A stretch of DNA of 64,000 nt from Plasmodiophora brassicae (taxonomy: Eukaryota > Endomyxa: Phytomyxea > Phytomyxea > Plasmodiophorida), in the NCBI GenBank assembly GCA_036867785.1, contig CP145410.1:372001-436000 (forward strand). Direction: 5' to 3'. Position numbers and translations under genes: made by a program. Below, one piece after another: positions 1 through 10,280 of this stretch (position 1 is its first letter; every line of letters starts with the position of its first letter). The notes under the pieces were generated by a model. It did not search any database, was not told the DNA's origin, and saw only the letters and a program-made list of their open reading frames with translations.

Positions 1-418
1 CTGGTGATCCGATGGGCACGCCGCTGAAAGGACAGCTCCGGGAATGACGATTGGGCAACGTCTATACGGCACATTACGACGCGAGCAACACGCCAGCATA
101 TTACGGCGGGCTGACCTGTGCAATTTGCTGGATAAACGCGGTGCGTGCGTGCCCATGCAAACGCTCGCTGGGTTGAACCAGAGCGCGTCGATGACAATAG
201 CCGCACTCTAGCGCGTTGACACCGACGCAGCGCCAACCGCGCGCGCACAGTACCAGCGGTGACAGTTGCGCGTCATGCCGCCACCGATCGACCCGGAACG
301 ACCGCAGCGCGTCCAGCACATTGGTGCCGGGCGGCGGCGCCAACGATGCGGCCAGCGACGATCGCACAGAGTCGCGCGCTTCCCGCCACCGTACCGCGTC
401 GTCCGGTTCGGAAGCCAT
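1..418 (-). CDS. C3HC zinc-finger protein, NIPA/ZC3HC1/Rsm1-like (N-terminal part)
   Basis: The 5' part of a minus-strand gene that runs off the left edge. Exon 1 (418 to 116) encodes about 101 residues. Around residues 40-75 it carries the start of a C3HC zinc finger: a basic-aromatic RVDRW segment, then SPLVLCARGWRCV, then LECGYCHRR, giving the C...C..C arrangement of the NIPA/Rsm1 family. Family members act at the nuclear pore basket, in mRNA export, or as F-box adaptors. The ATG at 418 is preferred over one at 616, because the extra residues lack homology and the finger usually lies near the N-terminus. A GT donor follows codon 101 at 115. The next exon, near 36-24, would encode ...RRAHRIT, possibly supplying the finger's histidine. 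The rest is outside the window. It is divergent from NAD kinase, 254 bp away. Confidence 0.7.
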
Positions 419-671
419 TGTGCGCGGTCCGCCTGTCAGTGACTGCTGCCACGACGGCCCACTGCGGTCCGCTCCTCGCGTGTCGTCAGGCGACTGCAGG
501 ATCACTTGGGGGGACAGATTTTCGAATGGCGCCAAAAGGTTTACTGTGACGCGGCAATGACGGGGCCCATGTTCGCGTGCCTTCTCGAACGTGGCGACGG
601 AGGCGGCTGCTGTCACGGGCGGTGACGCTGCGTATTGCGGTGATGGAGCGCATTGTGCTTATCGAAGGAGC

Positions 672-2149
672 ATGGCTACACCGGCAGACTGCGTCGCGTC
701 TGATGATGCATCGTCGGCGTCGCCGCACGTCCCCGTGTACATTCATCGTACGCGCTCGCAGATCTTCGTAAGGCGTGGCATGGGATTACGCGATCCCGCC
801 AAGTCCGACGGTGGATTGTCTTGGTAGAAGTACACAGAGGACGTGAATCAGCCGGAGCCGTTGCAGGATGTGCAGGATGCCGAAGACGACATCCGCCTGC
901 GAATGAACCGGCATAGCGCTCGTCATCTGTCGAGCGACGTCGTGGCGATGCAGACCGTCTGGTCTTCTATCAATACGGCGAATGACGCGACGAAACCAAG
1001 CCGGGCCCCGATCGGCATTGTCAAGAGCAACCACTCGCTTGTGGAATTCGAGCCCGTTGCCGGTTCGTCGATACGGTCCAAGGTCCCCAGTCTCCACGAC
1101 GTTCGGCTGTCGTGGGGCGAGCGTCCTCGCAACGTTCTCGTTGTACTCAAGCGAGGCCTGTCCGCCGCACGTGTTGTTCTACTGGAGTTAGCGGTCTGGC
1201 TCATCGAGGTCCAGAAGATTAACGTGATCGTAGAGCCAACGGTGAAGGCCGACGTGGAACCTGACGTTGCCCAGCGTCTGTCGTCGTGGGATGGCGACGA
1301 AGCCAAGAAGCGAATTCTGTCAACAGCGGATCTGGTGGTCATCCTGGGCGGAGACGGCACAATCCTCTGGACGAGCCAACTGTTTCATGGAGCTCGATCC
1401 GGTGATATACCCCCCATCATGGCGTTCGCCATGGGCACCCTCGGGTTCATGACCCCATTCCAGGTTGCGGACTGGAAGGGCGATCTCACACACGTCATTG
1501 AAACGTGCCCGGGCATATCGCTCCGGGATCGTTTGGTCTGTAGACATTACGAAAAGGTAACGCCAGTTTGGACGCAAGCGATCACCTTTACCCACGTTCA
1601 CGTAGGACGATGATCCGAATCGGGCTTCTCCTCAGCACGAGTATTCCGTCGTCAACGAAATCTGCATTGATCGAGGTGGCGAGCAGGCGCTGACCAATAT
1701 CGAATGTTTCGCCGATGGCCATTTCGTCACTCGAATTCGCGCCGATGGCGTTATTGTTTCGACCCCAACTGGGTCCACTGCCTGTTAGACAGCGCGTGCT
1801 CCCCACAACCTCTGCTCGCGAAAGTGACGTCGCCATTGCAGATTCACTTTCATGCGGTGCGAGCATCGTTCACCCATCGTGCCGGTCGATCCTGTTGACG
1901 GCGATATGCCCTCACAGCCTCAGTTTCCGTCCCATCGTCTTCTCGGCCGGTGTGACCATTACACTGCGATCACAGTTGCCGGCGTCGGCCACGTTCGATG
2001 GTGCCCGACGAGTAGCCCTGCAGGCTGGCGACACTGTCCAAGTCCAGACGTCGCAGTACCCATTGGCTTTCGTATGCAAGGAGAGCGAATCAGCGGACTG
2101 GCTCAGAAACATAAGTACCAGTCTGCACTGGAACTCCAAGTCGTGCTGA
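672..2149 (+). CDS. NADK: NAD kinase
   Basis: Phosphorylates NAD+ to NADP+ using ATP. Four exons close in phase: 672-767, 828-1556, 1606-1783 and 1842-2149, giving 436 aa; the introns are 60, 49 and 58 nt. The diagnostic GGDGT nucleotide-binding motif (VVILGGDGTILW) is in exon 2, followed by the MAFAMGTLGFMTPF block. Exon 3 carries the substrate-site segment NEICIDRG and the STPTGSTAY motif, which is split across the third intron. Exon 4 has IVHPSCRSILLTAICPHSLS, FRPIVF and the typical C-terminal SLHWN. The start at 672 is chosen because its exon joins the kinase frame exactly through a consensus gtaagg donor. All catalytic motifs are present, so it should be active. No mitochondrial presequence is evident, so it is probably cytosolic. 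Confidence 0.95.
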
Positions 2150-3006
2150 GTCAAGTTCCCATTACACTACAGTATGTTGGGACCCATGTTATGATGCCTG
2201 ATTTTACAGCCGGTTTTCGCATATTCCACGTGTCACTCTCACCGGGCCCATGAATCAATCGTGGCGATGATGGTGGTAGCAGTGGGGTGGTATGGAGCAG
2301 CGAGGTTCGCGACGTTTTCGCGTGATCCCTGACGATATTCACGACATCGGCTGACGGTCATGGTTTCAAGTGAAGCATTGCCGTCAATTACGTTGCGCTG
2401 TACCACCTACAGTTGTGGAGAAGAGTTTCTGTCGCTTCACCAGCCAGCGAGTACGCTTGCCGGCCGAATGCGTGGATGGCTGAATGTCGTACACGCCGGC
2501 GAACGTAGTCCATGGAAACCCCTTCCGCAGACGAGCGTCGCCATTCATTTAGAATCGCTACAGTTTTCTGCCGCTTTTCCTCGTCCTGTAAAGACTCATC
2601 TCCTTCCGCTTCGAAGCATGAATTTGCGTGCACATTCGCTGGTACAGTGTAACGTGAATACGGTATAACATCGTTGAGCCAAGCATTAATGTGAGCGTCG
2701 TGATCCACTAAATTATCGCTCCCGCGTCTGAAGAGCTGCTACCGTTTATTGTTCTGTCGTGTCGCGCGCGAATCTCGGCGATCAAGCTTTGGTTGTTCAC
2801 ATGAGCGTCAACGGGATGAGTAAGTGCCGGAATAGTTGAAGTGCAGCACAAGTTTGTACTAGAGCTACAAGGCCGACCGTACAACCCCATTGGCCTATAC
2901 GCCTTTCTTAGAATATTGGGTTACATTGTGAAGACCGGAGTGCCAAGTAGGTAGGTCATTGGCCTCCCAGGCCGCAACAGTTATTGTTGCTTTCAGTGAA
3001 GCGGGC
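2150..3006. other. Gene-free stretch with one unassigned minus ORF
   Basis: An 857-bp AT-richer spacer between NAD kinase and the Cys-rich/PPxY pair. A 106-codon open frame on the minus strand (2708 to 2388) begins with an ATG and has a plausible acidic-helical composition, with ILNEW-like segments. I recognise no family, and no flanking splice junction extends it convincingly. A weak resemblance to the helix before the catalytic core of poly(A) polymerases is not followed by any catalytic motif, and there is no room for one. I see no RNA gene or repeat here. Confidence 0.4.
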
Positions 3007-3625
3007 CTACGAATACGCTGGAGGTGGATCGTCCACGTTGCTGACGGGATGCCCGGGGTTGACACCGCCCTGGAACGCTGACTGCGGGTCCTGTTGAAGT
3101 GGGGCAAGACACAGCCGTGGCACGTACGGAGGTTGCTGAACGGGTTCAACAGACGAAACCGCCATCGCCGGATGAGCCGAACGTTCGTTTTGACACTAAG
3201 CAAAGAGTTCGCCAAATGAACTTTCATGCTCCACGTAAAACACTGAGAGAGCGAAAATACCTGGACAGGCCGACCTGGCTCATGCTCCTGATTCTGCCCT
3301 GGAATCGCGTTTGGTTCAGGGTTTGGTGACTCCTGTTGAGGTGGCTCCGGGTTCCTAGCATGGGCTGAACAGCGGTAATGAGAGGAGACCCTGTGCCGTG
3401 TTTTGATGCCTGCCAACTAACCACGATCCCACGCCTTTCGGAAGCACCTGCCATCCGCGTACGTGTCACAACCGAGGCGACGAGTTCCCAAACTCATTTG
3501 ACAGTATACCATGCGAACATGAAGCAGCAAGCCAGAGCGCCAACGCACCCGTCGATCCGTCGCAGGTGATGGCGCCGCCTCCCGAAATGCCGGTGATGAT
3601 GCTGATGGTGACGACGACGCCCCAT
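3007..3625 (-). CDS. Small Cys/His-rich protein with PPxY C-terminus, tandem copy A
   Basis: Three exons close in phase: 3625-3503, 3416-3261 and 3135-3007, giving 135 aa; the introns are 86 and 125 nt. The protein starts MGRRRHHQHHHRHFGRRR, strongly basic and His-rich. A short hydrophobic Cys-containing stretch (GCVGALACCFMFAWYT) follows, then a Pro/Gln/Glu-rich middle, and the end reads DDPPPAYS. The last residues contain PPAY, a PPxY ligand for WW domains such as those of Nedd4-type ubiquitin ligases. It is a paralogue of the gene at 3784-4394: exon count, the GRPVQ exon end, the CAA start of exon 3 and the PPPxYS terminus all match. The vicinal cysteines next to a hydrophobic patch suggest S-acylation or membrane attachment; that is inference. 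The family is not recognised. Exon 1 is the least certain part. Confidence 0.6.
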
Positions 3626-3783
3626 ACTGTGGAAACGATAGTACTATTCTCGCGTGCCTGTCCGAGATTTGCGGCGGCAAGGTGACGTCATTGGGAAAGC
3701 TTCTATCAACATGGCTACGGACAGATCGACAGACACGTTTAGATGGTCCAATAACGTATGCTGCATTGATCGCGGTTAATGGA

Positions 3784-4394
3784 TTAAGAGTACGGCGGAG
3801 GTGGATCCATCCCCTTGCTGCCAGGGTACCCGTAGCTGGCATTCTGGACGGCGGGCTGCTGGTACTGCTGAGGCGGTACGAATTGCTGCTGTTGCTGCCC
3901 ATGCTGCGGCTGTTGGACGTATTGTACAGGCGCTGCCACCATCACCGGACGACCAGATGCATCGTACAATTGCTGAAGGCGGGATCCGTCAGTAAAATGG
4001 CAACGAACTCTGATACAGGAAACGGACTTGGACAGGTCGGCCCGATGCATCGTAGAATTGTTGCGGTTGTTGGGCGTAGGCCTGCTGCTGACCCGGGTAC
4101 CCGTTTGGAGCGCGTTGCTGACCTGGGTACCCACCTTGTGCAGCATGTTGCGGTTGCTGAGGTTGTGCCTGATTCTGGTTGTTCTTACTCGAACCTGAAG
4201 AGCCACTAGTAAGCACACGTCGGATGACAACATGGATCCCGAGCGCACCGTCATCGCAGATCTTCTTGCAGCACCTGTCGTCCGCGTGTCAGATTCGAAA
4301 CGCACCGTCAGATCACTTGACAATAGTACCAGCAGCATAGAAAGCAGCAGGCGAGCTCCTCGATGCATCCGCACAGGTCGCCCAGGTCGCCCAT
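3784..4394 (-). CDS. Small Cys-rich, P/Q-rich protein with PPxY C-terminus, tandem copy B
   Basis: Three exons close in phase: 4394-4317, 4264-4028 and 3972-3784, giving 167 aa; the introns are 52 and 55 nt. The N-terminus is MGDLGDLCGCIEELACCF followed by LCCWYYCQ. That puts seven cysteines in the first 26 residues, resembling cysteine-rich membrane-anchor modules (CYSTM-like), although those usually sit at the C-terminus. An MG start could allow N-myristoylation. The remainder is a low-complexity Q/P/Y/G tail containing repeated YDASGRPV and GYPGQQ units, ending MDPPPPYS with a PPPY (PPxY) WW ligand. Proteins of this shape can be membrane-tethered adaptors for Nedd4-family ligases, but that role is inferred from motifs alone. 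It is the closest relative of the downstream copy A, on the same strand, with 158 bp between them. Confidence 0.75.
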
Positions 4395-4622
4395 CGCGCC
4401 AACGTGACACGTGCACCGGCGGCGGCGGCGGCGGCCACTTTGCAGCCGGAGTTGCTCTGCGCTCCGCGGCTTTCCAGAAGAAAATCAATACCAAACCCGA
4501 CTCGCGTTCCAGAAAACGCTGTTTTTGCCACGTCAGCGACTGCGAAAAAGCTGCACGACAGGAGCACCTGGAAACAGACTCAGAGCGAACAGTATGACGC
4601 GTTACAGGAATGGCAGAGGGGA

Positions 4623-6513
4623 TCACAGTTGTTTAATCATGTACGGCCCCACAAGCTCGTAGCCCAGCTTTCGATAGTAATGGCGGGTGCCGACGCCGGA
4701 GATGACCGCGACCTGCCTGCTACAGTGCTCGTCACGCGCGATTCGCTCGGCTTCTTCCATGAGCAGGCGGCCGTATCCACGGTGCTGTTGCAGCGCATCG
4801 AGGCCCAGCCCAGATCTGGCGACATTGTTGTCGCCAACGTGCACAGCGGTTCCGTAGACGTGAAGTTCACGGATCAACGACGTCGGGGACGACGTCAGCT
4901 CAGGACGGAACGTCTGCTTGCCGCAGCGACGCAGCCGAAGCATGCCAACCAAAGTGTCTTGCTGTGCGTCTTCATAGGACAGGAACGTCTCCCAGTCTCC
5001 GTTTGCAACGTAGTCGCGTCGGATCAATTCGACCTGGGTGGGAATCATACCCTGATGCAGTGAGCGCATACCTGCCTCCCTTTCGAAACGACTCAGTCGG
5101 GATGCTTTGTAAAGACACCTGACGCGATTGCATACCGGGTACGGACGTCGCGGCACACGAGGCCGAGGTCGTTCATGCGCTGGAGGACTTGCTCGCGAAG
5201 ATTCCCAGTGTCAACTCCTGACGACGATACCAACGGGAGTGGGATGTCGCGTTGGATCCGGTAGATTCGGGTCCACGGCGGGACCAACGACAGCGCGTGT
5301 GCCAGCAGGTCAACCAACTGCTGTGGCGAATACGGCTTGTACACACCCGCCTTCCACAGCTCGTACAGGCCGGTCCCCCGGATGACGCTACAATAGCGGG
5401 TCAATGACAATGCGGGTGCATACCGCCAGCGAAGGAACGTACAGCGTCGGGTATATCTTCAAGCCATCAGGTCGGAAGTCGGGGTTCTCGAACAGCTCTT
5501 TGAAGGACAGGAGGTCGCGCTGAAGGCCGACATTTGGAAGGTCAGGCATGATGTGCGAGACAACTTTGTATCCAGCATCCTTGGCGATTTCGAAGGCTTT
5601 CGTCACCGCCTGAACGGTGTGTCCACGGTTCGTGTCGCGGGCGACGTCTTCATAGACTGACTGGACCCCGATCTCAAGCCGAGTACAGCCGTACGAAAGC
5701 ATGTCGGAGATGTGCGGGCGAAGGCAGTAGTCGGGACGAGTCTCGATTGTGATTCCAACACACTTCCGAAGTGATTCTTCGCTCCACCTGACCGCCTCTT
5801 CGATGGACTGGCTGTTGTGCCCGCTGAGCGCATCGTGCAGTCTCGAGACGAACATCTCTCGATACGCTTTCGGAAGCGACATGAACGTGCCTCCCATGAT
5901 GATGTACTCGACCTTATCGGTTTCATGCCCCAGTGACTTCAACTGTTTCAATCGTTCACGAGCCTGTTCGTATGGATCATAACGAGCCCGAATTGCTCGC
6001 AGCGAGGTCGGTTCGTATCTGAAACCGACGATTTAGACCACACTAGAAACAGGCGAAGACCATACCCATGCCGTACCCAGTGTACGATTGCGTCGAATAC
6101 TCAAAGTCGCTGTCAGGACCCCCTGGACAGTAAATGCAGACGTTGCCAGTCATGGCAATATGCGGGCATCGATGTGGCTTGCACATGACCTATGGGTTCA
6201 TTGAGTGATGAAGACAAGGTGACACTATGGTAATAAATCATACAGCGACGACAGCTACACCCGACGCAGTGCGAACCGGTCGAGCACGAAGCAATGGCAG
6301 CAACCGGTGGCGATGTTGTTTCGGACAGGCCTCGACCAGCTCCACACGCTTCGGATGCGAGCATCTGTACTTCTTCGTAATCTTCCTCGCAATCTTCACT
6401 ACATCCACATCGTCGCCCTTCGACATCGTTAGCGCATTGAGGACCTCATTGACGACAAGCGACGCGATCGCCAGACGACCAGGCGTCTCTACACCAGGCT
6501 CCTGCCGTCCCAT
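4623..6513 (-). CDS. ELP3: Elongator catalytic subunit ELP3
   Basis: The catalytic subunit of Elongator, which installs the cm5 modification on wobble uridine of tRNAs using S-adenosylmethionine radical chemistry and acetyl-CoA. Five exons close in phase: 6513-6244, 6189-6077, 6018-5443, 5387-5136 and 5079-4623, giving 555 aa against 547 in human. The introns are 54-58 nt. The radical-SAM cysteines are visible in [23 protein letters not shown]. The core [18 protein letters not shown] and RDTNRGHT blocks follow, then [10 protein letters not shown]. The C-terminal GNAT domain contains RELHVYG, the acetyl-CoA-binding region and [16 protein letters not shown], ending GPYMIKQL. Alignment to the family is continuous across all junctions, so the gene is intact. 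It lies 153 bp downstream of the TPR gene on the same strand. Confidence 0.97.
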
Positions 6514-6666
6514 GGTCGCGCGTGCAGGATCCGACGCACCGTCACGGACTCCGTCAACTCCGCGGCGATGCGAAGGTCATCTCATCCAAACGCGTTCCCC
6601 GGTCCCGCCCGGCTTTGGTAAAAGTATACAAACTGTTTATGGATACAGGCGTGTCCTATGCTAAGC

Positions 6667-8745
6667 CTATTGGCCAGCTTGCCGCTTGGCAAGAATCGTC
6701 TGTTTAAGGGAGTACAAGCGGAACGTTAGGAGCTTGTAAAGGTCGAAGTCGTTGTAGCTGGAGGCTCGTTCATGAGCGGCCTCAGCCAGGTCGAGGTCAC
6801 CGGCTTTGACTTTCCACAGGGCGTATGTCGTCCAAGCCCAGGCAACCACCCCGTCAGCATTGGCACGAGGATCCAGGGACCTGGAATCCTCGAAGACGAC
6901 CTTGTATTCCCGTTCGGCAGCGCCTGTATTCCCATTACTGCTGTAGATGTATGCCCTGTACGTGTGATATCGAAGTTGATCTCCAACGCTCCAGGAAGTC
7001 GAGCCGTATCGTCGCAGTTCATCGTCGAGAAGTTCAAGTGCCGTCATTGAAACCTGTAGAGCAGCTGCTAAGCCAGATTCTATCGGTGCTGTCCCATAGA
7101 GAGCGGTCCGACATCGTGGGACATTGACGGGAACGCGTTCCAAACGAGTAGCAGCTCAAATGCATCCAACACGCATCCTCCTGCTTTCTTAGTGAACTGT
7201 GACGCCTATAACGACGAGAGCATACGTGTCAGGAAACCGCTGAACAAGCACAATGGCAGCGTACTTTGCGGAGGCAATAACTGTCCATTGGACGCAACTT
7301 GCCCGTTATCAACCCAGGAACGTCATTGAAGCACTCCATGGCGATTTCATCCTTGCCAGCGCAAAGGAGACAGATGCCGCGATGGTACATGTAGAAGCCA
7401 CGTATGTTGGAGTTCTTCGTGATGCCGCCTTCAACAAGCTGGACATCAACGGAGGCGTTCAGCCAAAGGCGAGACTGTTCACGAGAGCAACCACGTACGA
7501 TTCGCTCTAGGTGCTCGGCCGCATCTGTGAATTGCAACTGAATGAAGTTGCACCATGCGAGCTCATATGAAATCAACTGGCGAAATGCAGGCATCGAGCC
7601 AGCAACGTCCATGGCCACGGTTAACGATGATAATGCCTGTCAGGTCTATAAGAAAAGAGGCAGACCTCATACAGAGCCATATCACCTGTGACATCTCGGC
7701 CCGCGTCCGGTGAAGACGTGATGCAAAGTAGAGGAAGAAGAAGGAGTTGGGGATTCGGCTGCCGGCCCAGGCGATGATCTGGCTGGCTCGATCAAGGTCG
7801 GCCTCAGTTTGCGACCCGATATGTGTAGAGATCTGGACGAAATAGGACAGCAGGCACAGTGCAGAAACCGGGCTGAACAGATGGCCACCGCTTTGCGATT
7901 CGTGTAACAGGCGAAGGCCGTCGGCTCTGTCGGATTTGAACCCGAGAACCCCTACAGGATGATGGTAAAGACAGGATTGGAAGAAACAAGTCGTCAACGG
8001 AACCTGCAACATATACGACTGACGGCGGGAGGATAGACAGGAAGAGGTTGAAGACACCGAGCCCGAACTGAATGCCGCTCTTCAGGTCATCCTTGTCTAC
8101 GCCCTCATACGTTTCTAGCATGACAGCGGCCTCGTCGTACATCCGTCTGGACTTCTTCAGGTTCCACGCCGCCTTAACGTACGACTCCTGCAGAATCTGG
8201 ATCAGCGCCCCGAGTAGATGCGTCTCTCCTGAGAGTACGCCGTGCGTTAGTTCGGTGTCAGTTAAAGGCTGTGCCTTCCCTTGCGACTAACCTTGAACGA
8301 GCTTGCCTTCGACAGTCGGGGACCCTCGACCAACGAGCTCTGCCGCCCACATGCACTTCAAGCTCTCGTCGAGTTCTGCCTTCCCGAACGTGACGATGCC
8401 TAGGTGCACACACACGGGGACATCATTGACCGTCTGCATGGGGGATCGCGTGAATCTGGCACCTTTGACGAACACGGTCAAGGCATACAGCGATTGTATC
8501 CGCGGCCGCCCAGGAAATTTGACGTTCTGTTCCTGCAGGAACCGCTGGCACTCCTCGAACCGGTTCGTGAGCAACAGCTCGAGACCTCGATGGGCGGCAG
8601 ACGTCTCGCGCTCACATTCGCCCGACATGACGACGAGATACTGGGATACGCCCCAGTGATTCACTGCGCCGACAGGCATGCGACTGCTGTCGGCCGAGAT
8701 CTCGCCCTCGCGTTTCGAGCGCCATAACCGCATGCCGACCCTCAT
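6667..8745 (-). CDS. TTC39/Iml2-family tetratricopeptide protein
   Basis: A multi-exon gene matching the TTC39/Iml2 (DUF3808) family. In yeast, Iml2 acts in clearance of lipid-droplet-linked protein inclusions; metazoan TTC39 proteins are linked to lipid metabolism. The signature N-terminal repeat is RGLELLLTNRFEECQRFL. A conserved block follows: GLGVFNLFLSILPPSV, joined through an intron to GVLGFKSDRADGLRLL, the family's hallmark segment. Next comes a FFFLYFASRLHRT repeat and ELAWCNFIQLQFTDAAEHLE. Three introns are placed by phase, near 8480-8420, 8287-8230 and 8020-7950; later ones are not resolved, so exon limits toward the 3' end are approximate. Translation could start at 8745 or at the internal ATG at 8628, just before the first repeat, which I favour. 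Confidence 0.85.
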
Positions 8746-8779
8746 TGACGGGATGCAGTTAGTCGCCCCAGTTCGCTAA

Positions 8780-9022
8780 CTAGGCGACGCGTGCCAGTCC
8801 CACAGTGAAATGTCGATCAAGAGCCTGTCCACAGGCGCCGCCCGCGATGACGTTAACGGCGCACGACTGTCGCGAGCCGGAACTGGGACCTGCCCCGAAA
8901 TGGGACATGCCTCTTGACCATGCGATGAACCGTGCAGTTTCAGTGTACAGTGTGTCAGCAAGCGGTCTTTCGTCGAGCGCGACTGGGATGCGGTAGCACT
9001 CAACGGGGACGAGGGTCTGCAC
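8780..9022 (-). CDS. Possible exon of a small unidentified gene
   Basis: A minus-strand open frame between the TTC39-like gene and the MHF2 gene. The first 45 residues (MQTLVPVECYRIPVALDERP, then an ADTLYTETARFIAW helix) have normal protein composition. The rest becomes Ser/Gly/Ala-rich. A GT...AG pair near 8890-8828 would splice it to an early stop. No family is recognised and no upstream exon can be joined in phase. It may be the last exon of a small gene or part of an untranslated leader. Low certainty. Confidence 0.25.
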   Translation of the reverse strand: MQTLVPVECYRIPVALDERPLADTLYTETARFIAWSRGMSHFGAGPSSGSRQSCAVNVIAGGACGQALDRHFTVGLARVA

Positions 9023-9124
9023 CTGACGGCTGACGGCCCGCTCAAACCGTCACTCCAATCTCCATACGACGCAATTGCGTGACGACTGACGACTGCAGAG
9101 GGACCGCGTCAGGCGACAGACGCC

Positions 9125-9474
9125 ATGCCTGATGATGACAACGAGTTCCGGGGTGCAATCGTCGACCGGCTGTTCCGAGCTACGCTGTCGACCTCGGGCG
9201 TGAAAGGTTGCCGATGCGCGATGTGCTCCATGGTCGACAATCTGACGGTTGACACCGTGTGTGCAGTGTCGAAGGAGGCGCGGGAGCTGACGGCGTTCTA
9301 CATGAAACAGGTTGTTTTAGGTGGGACCGATGCAGTCAATGTGTAGCGGCGCCCCTGACCACAACCCTGCTTGCAGATGTCCTCCGCCGGTCGACGGCGA
9401 CTGCGATGGACGATTTCGTTGACACGGACGCCCTTGATTGCATCGTTTTTGATACGCTACTCGAGCTGACGTAG
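9125..9474 (+). CDS. CENPX: CENP-X/MHF2-like histone-fold protein
   Basis: Two exons close in phase: 9125-9320 and 9377-9474 (56-nt intron), giving 97 aa. The N-terminal FRGAIVDRLFRATL matches the first helix of CENP-X/MHF2. A long central helix follows (TVDTVCAVSKEARELTAFYM), then VDTDALDCIVFDTLLEL, which matches the VDVDQLEKVLPQLLLDF-type end of the family. MHF2 pairs with MHF1 in a histone-fold tetramer that binds DNA with FANCM and at centromeres. A 10-12 residue insertion after the first helix contains three cysteines (GCRCAMC) that I do not associate with the family. No in-phase intron explains the insertion, so it appears to be translated. Confidence 0.7.
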
Positions 9475-10280
9475 CAGCACTCGGGTTATGGTCTTATATG
9501 TAATATATAACCACACACAGCATCTTGGTGGATATCTGCATGTTAGTTGTCAGACGTTCCGCTTGACGGTGACGGAATCAGCGACACCGACCATAAAGAG
9601 GTTAAACGGGCACGGGACAGCAAGATGCCGTCGGTCATCTCATCCGCCCACATCATACCAATGAGGTCATCGCCATACCTGCGGAAACGTGGCCACACAC
9701 ACACACACCATATCCTTTAGCGACAATGTCAATTTCCGTCTCATTCAGTAGCAGACGACAGATTGTCCACACACCTGTTACAGGAACAACACGATCTTCC
9801 GTCGTCCAGAACCACATTGAGCCACTCTGTCGGAAAAGGGTGTCATTCCTGAAGTACCAGAAGGCCTACGATTCGAAGCCATGATTGGGGACATGGCCCG
9901 ATCAGCCGGGCGGTCACTGATCTGGCTGAAAGGGTCAGCCATCGGAGACGTCATGCATCGGTGCATGCGAAGCGTGGCACGCCTCCGTATGTAGGTCTGA
10001 CTTGAACTGGCTTCGAAGACCACAAGGCGCCAGAGACAACGTAACATCGCTCAGCATGCAACGGGCGAGGTGGTTGTATTGCCAGTACGCCCATGGTATC
10101 ATTGATATCCCTGGGAAACGTCCTGAGCAGGTCCTGAAGGCCGATACCACGGACAAGGTCGCTGAACAAGATAGCGTGTCACTCGTTTCTCGCCTTTGCA
10201 TTCAATGTCGTTAGCCTCAGCTTCGTTGACCGTGATGTGGTTTCCCTGTGTGTTTAAGGCAACAACACCTTATGTACATT
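9475..10280. other. Gene-free spacer containing a dispersed repeat
   Basis: About 800 bp between MHF2 and the 3' end of DNA polymerase kappa. It holds a short CA microsatellite near 9703-9718 and, on the minus strand, one copy of the repeat annotated separately at 9988-10141. Short open frames of 70-90 codons overlap the repeat, but none has recognisable homology. I see nothing else. Confidence 0.5.
9988..10141 (-). repeat. Dispersed repeat, copy 1 (partner at 43981-44131)
   Basis: About 150 bp that aligns, on the minus strand, with 43981-44131 on the plus strand. Long matching blocks include CAATACAACCACCT, CCGTTGCATGCTGAG and ACGTTGTC. I estimate roughly three-quarters identity by eye, with one gap of about 12 bases. 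This copy lies in an open frame of 72 codons (10169 to 9951). The partner's equivalent frame (IQPPGPLHAE... to KPAQVEYTG) is broken by a stop. It could be a relic of a gene family or of a mobile element; no terminal repeats are visible. Confidence 0.7.

Noticed and set aside
2388-2708. Possible poly(A)-polymerase-like N-terminal segment on the minus strand
   Set aside because: The similarity is limited to one helix. No nucleotidyltransferase motif follows and the spacer is too small for the rest of the enzyme.
9700-9720. CA dinucleotide run considered as a regulatory or telomere-like repeat
   Set aside because: It is a short simple microsatellite. Similar short CA runs occur at about 20690 and 36972 without shared context.
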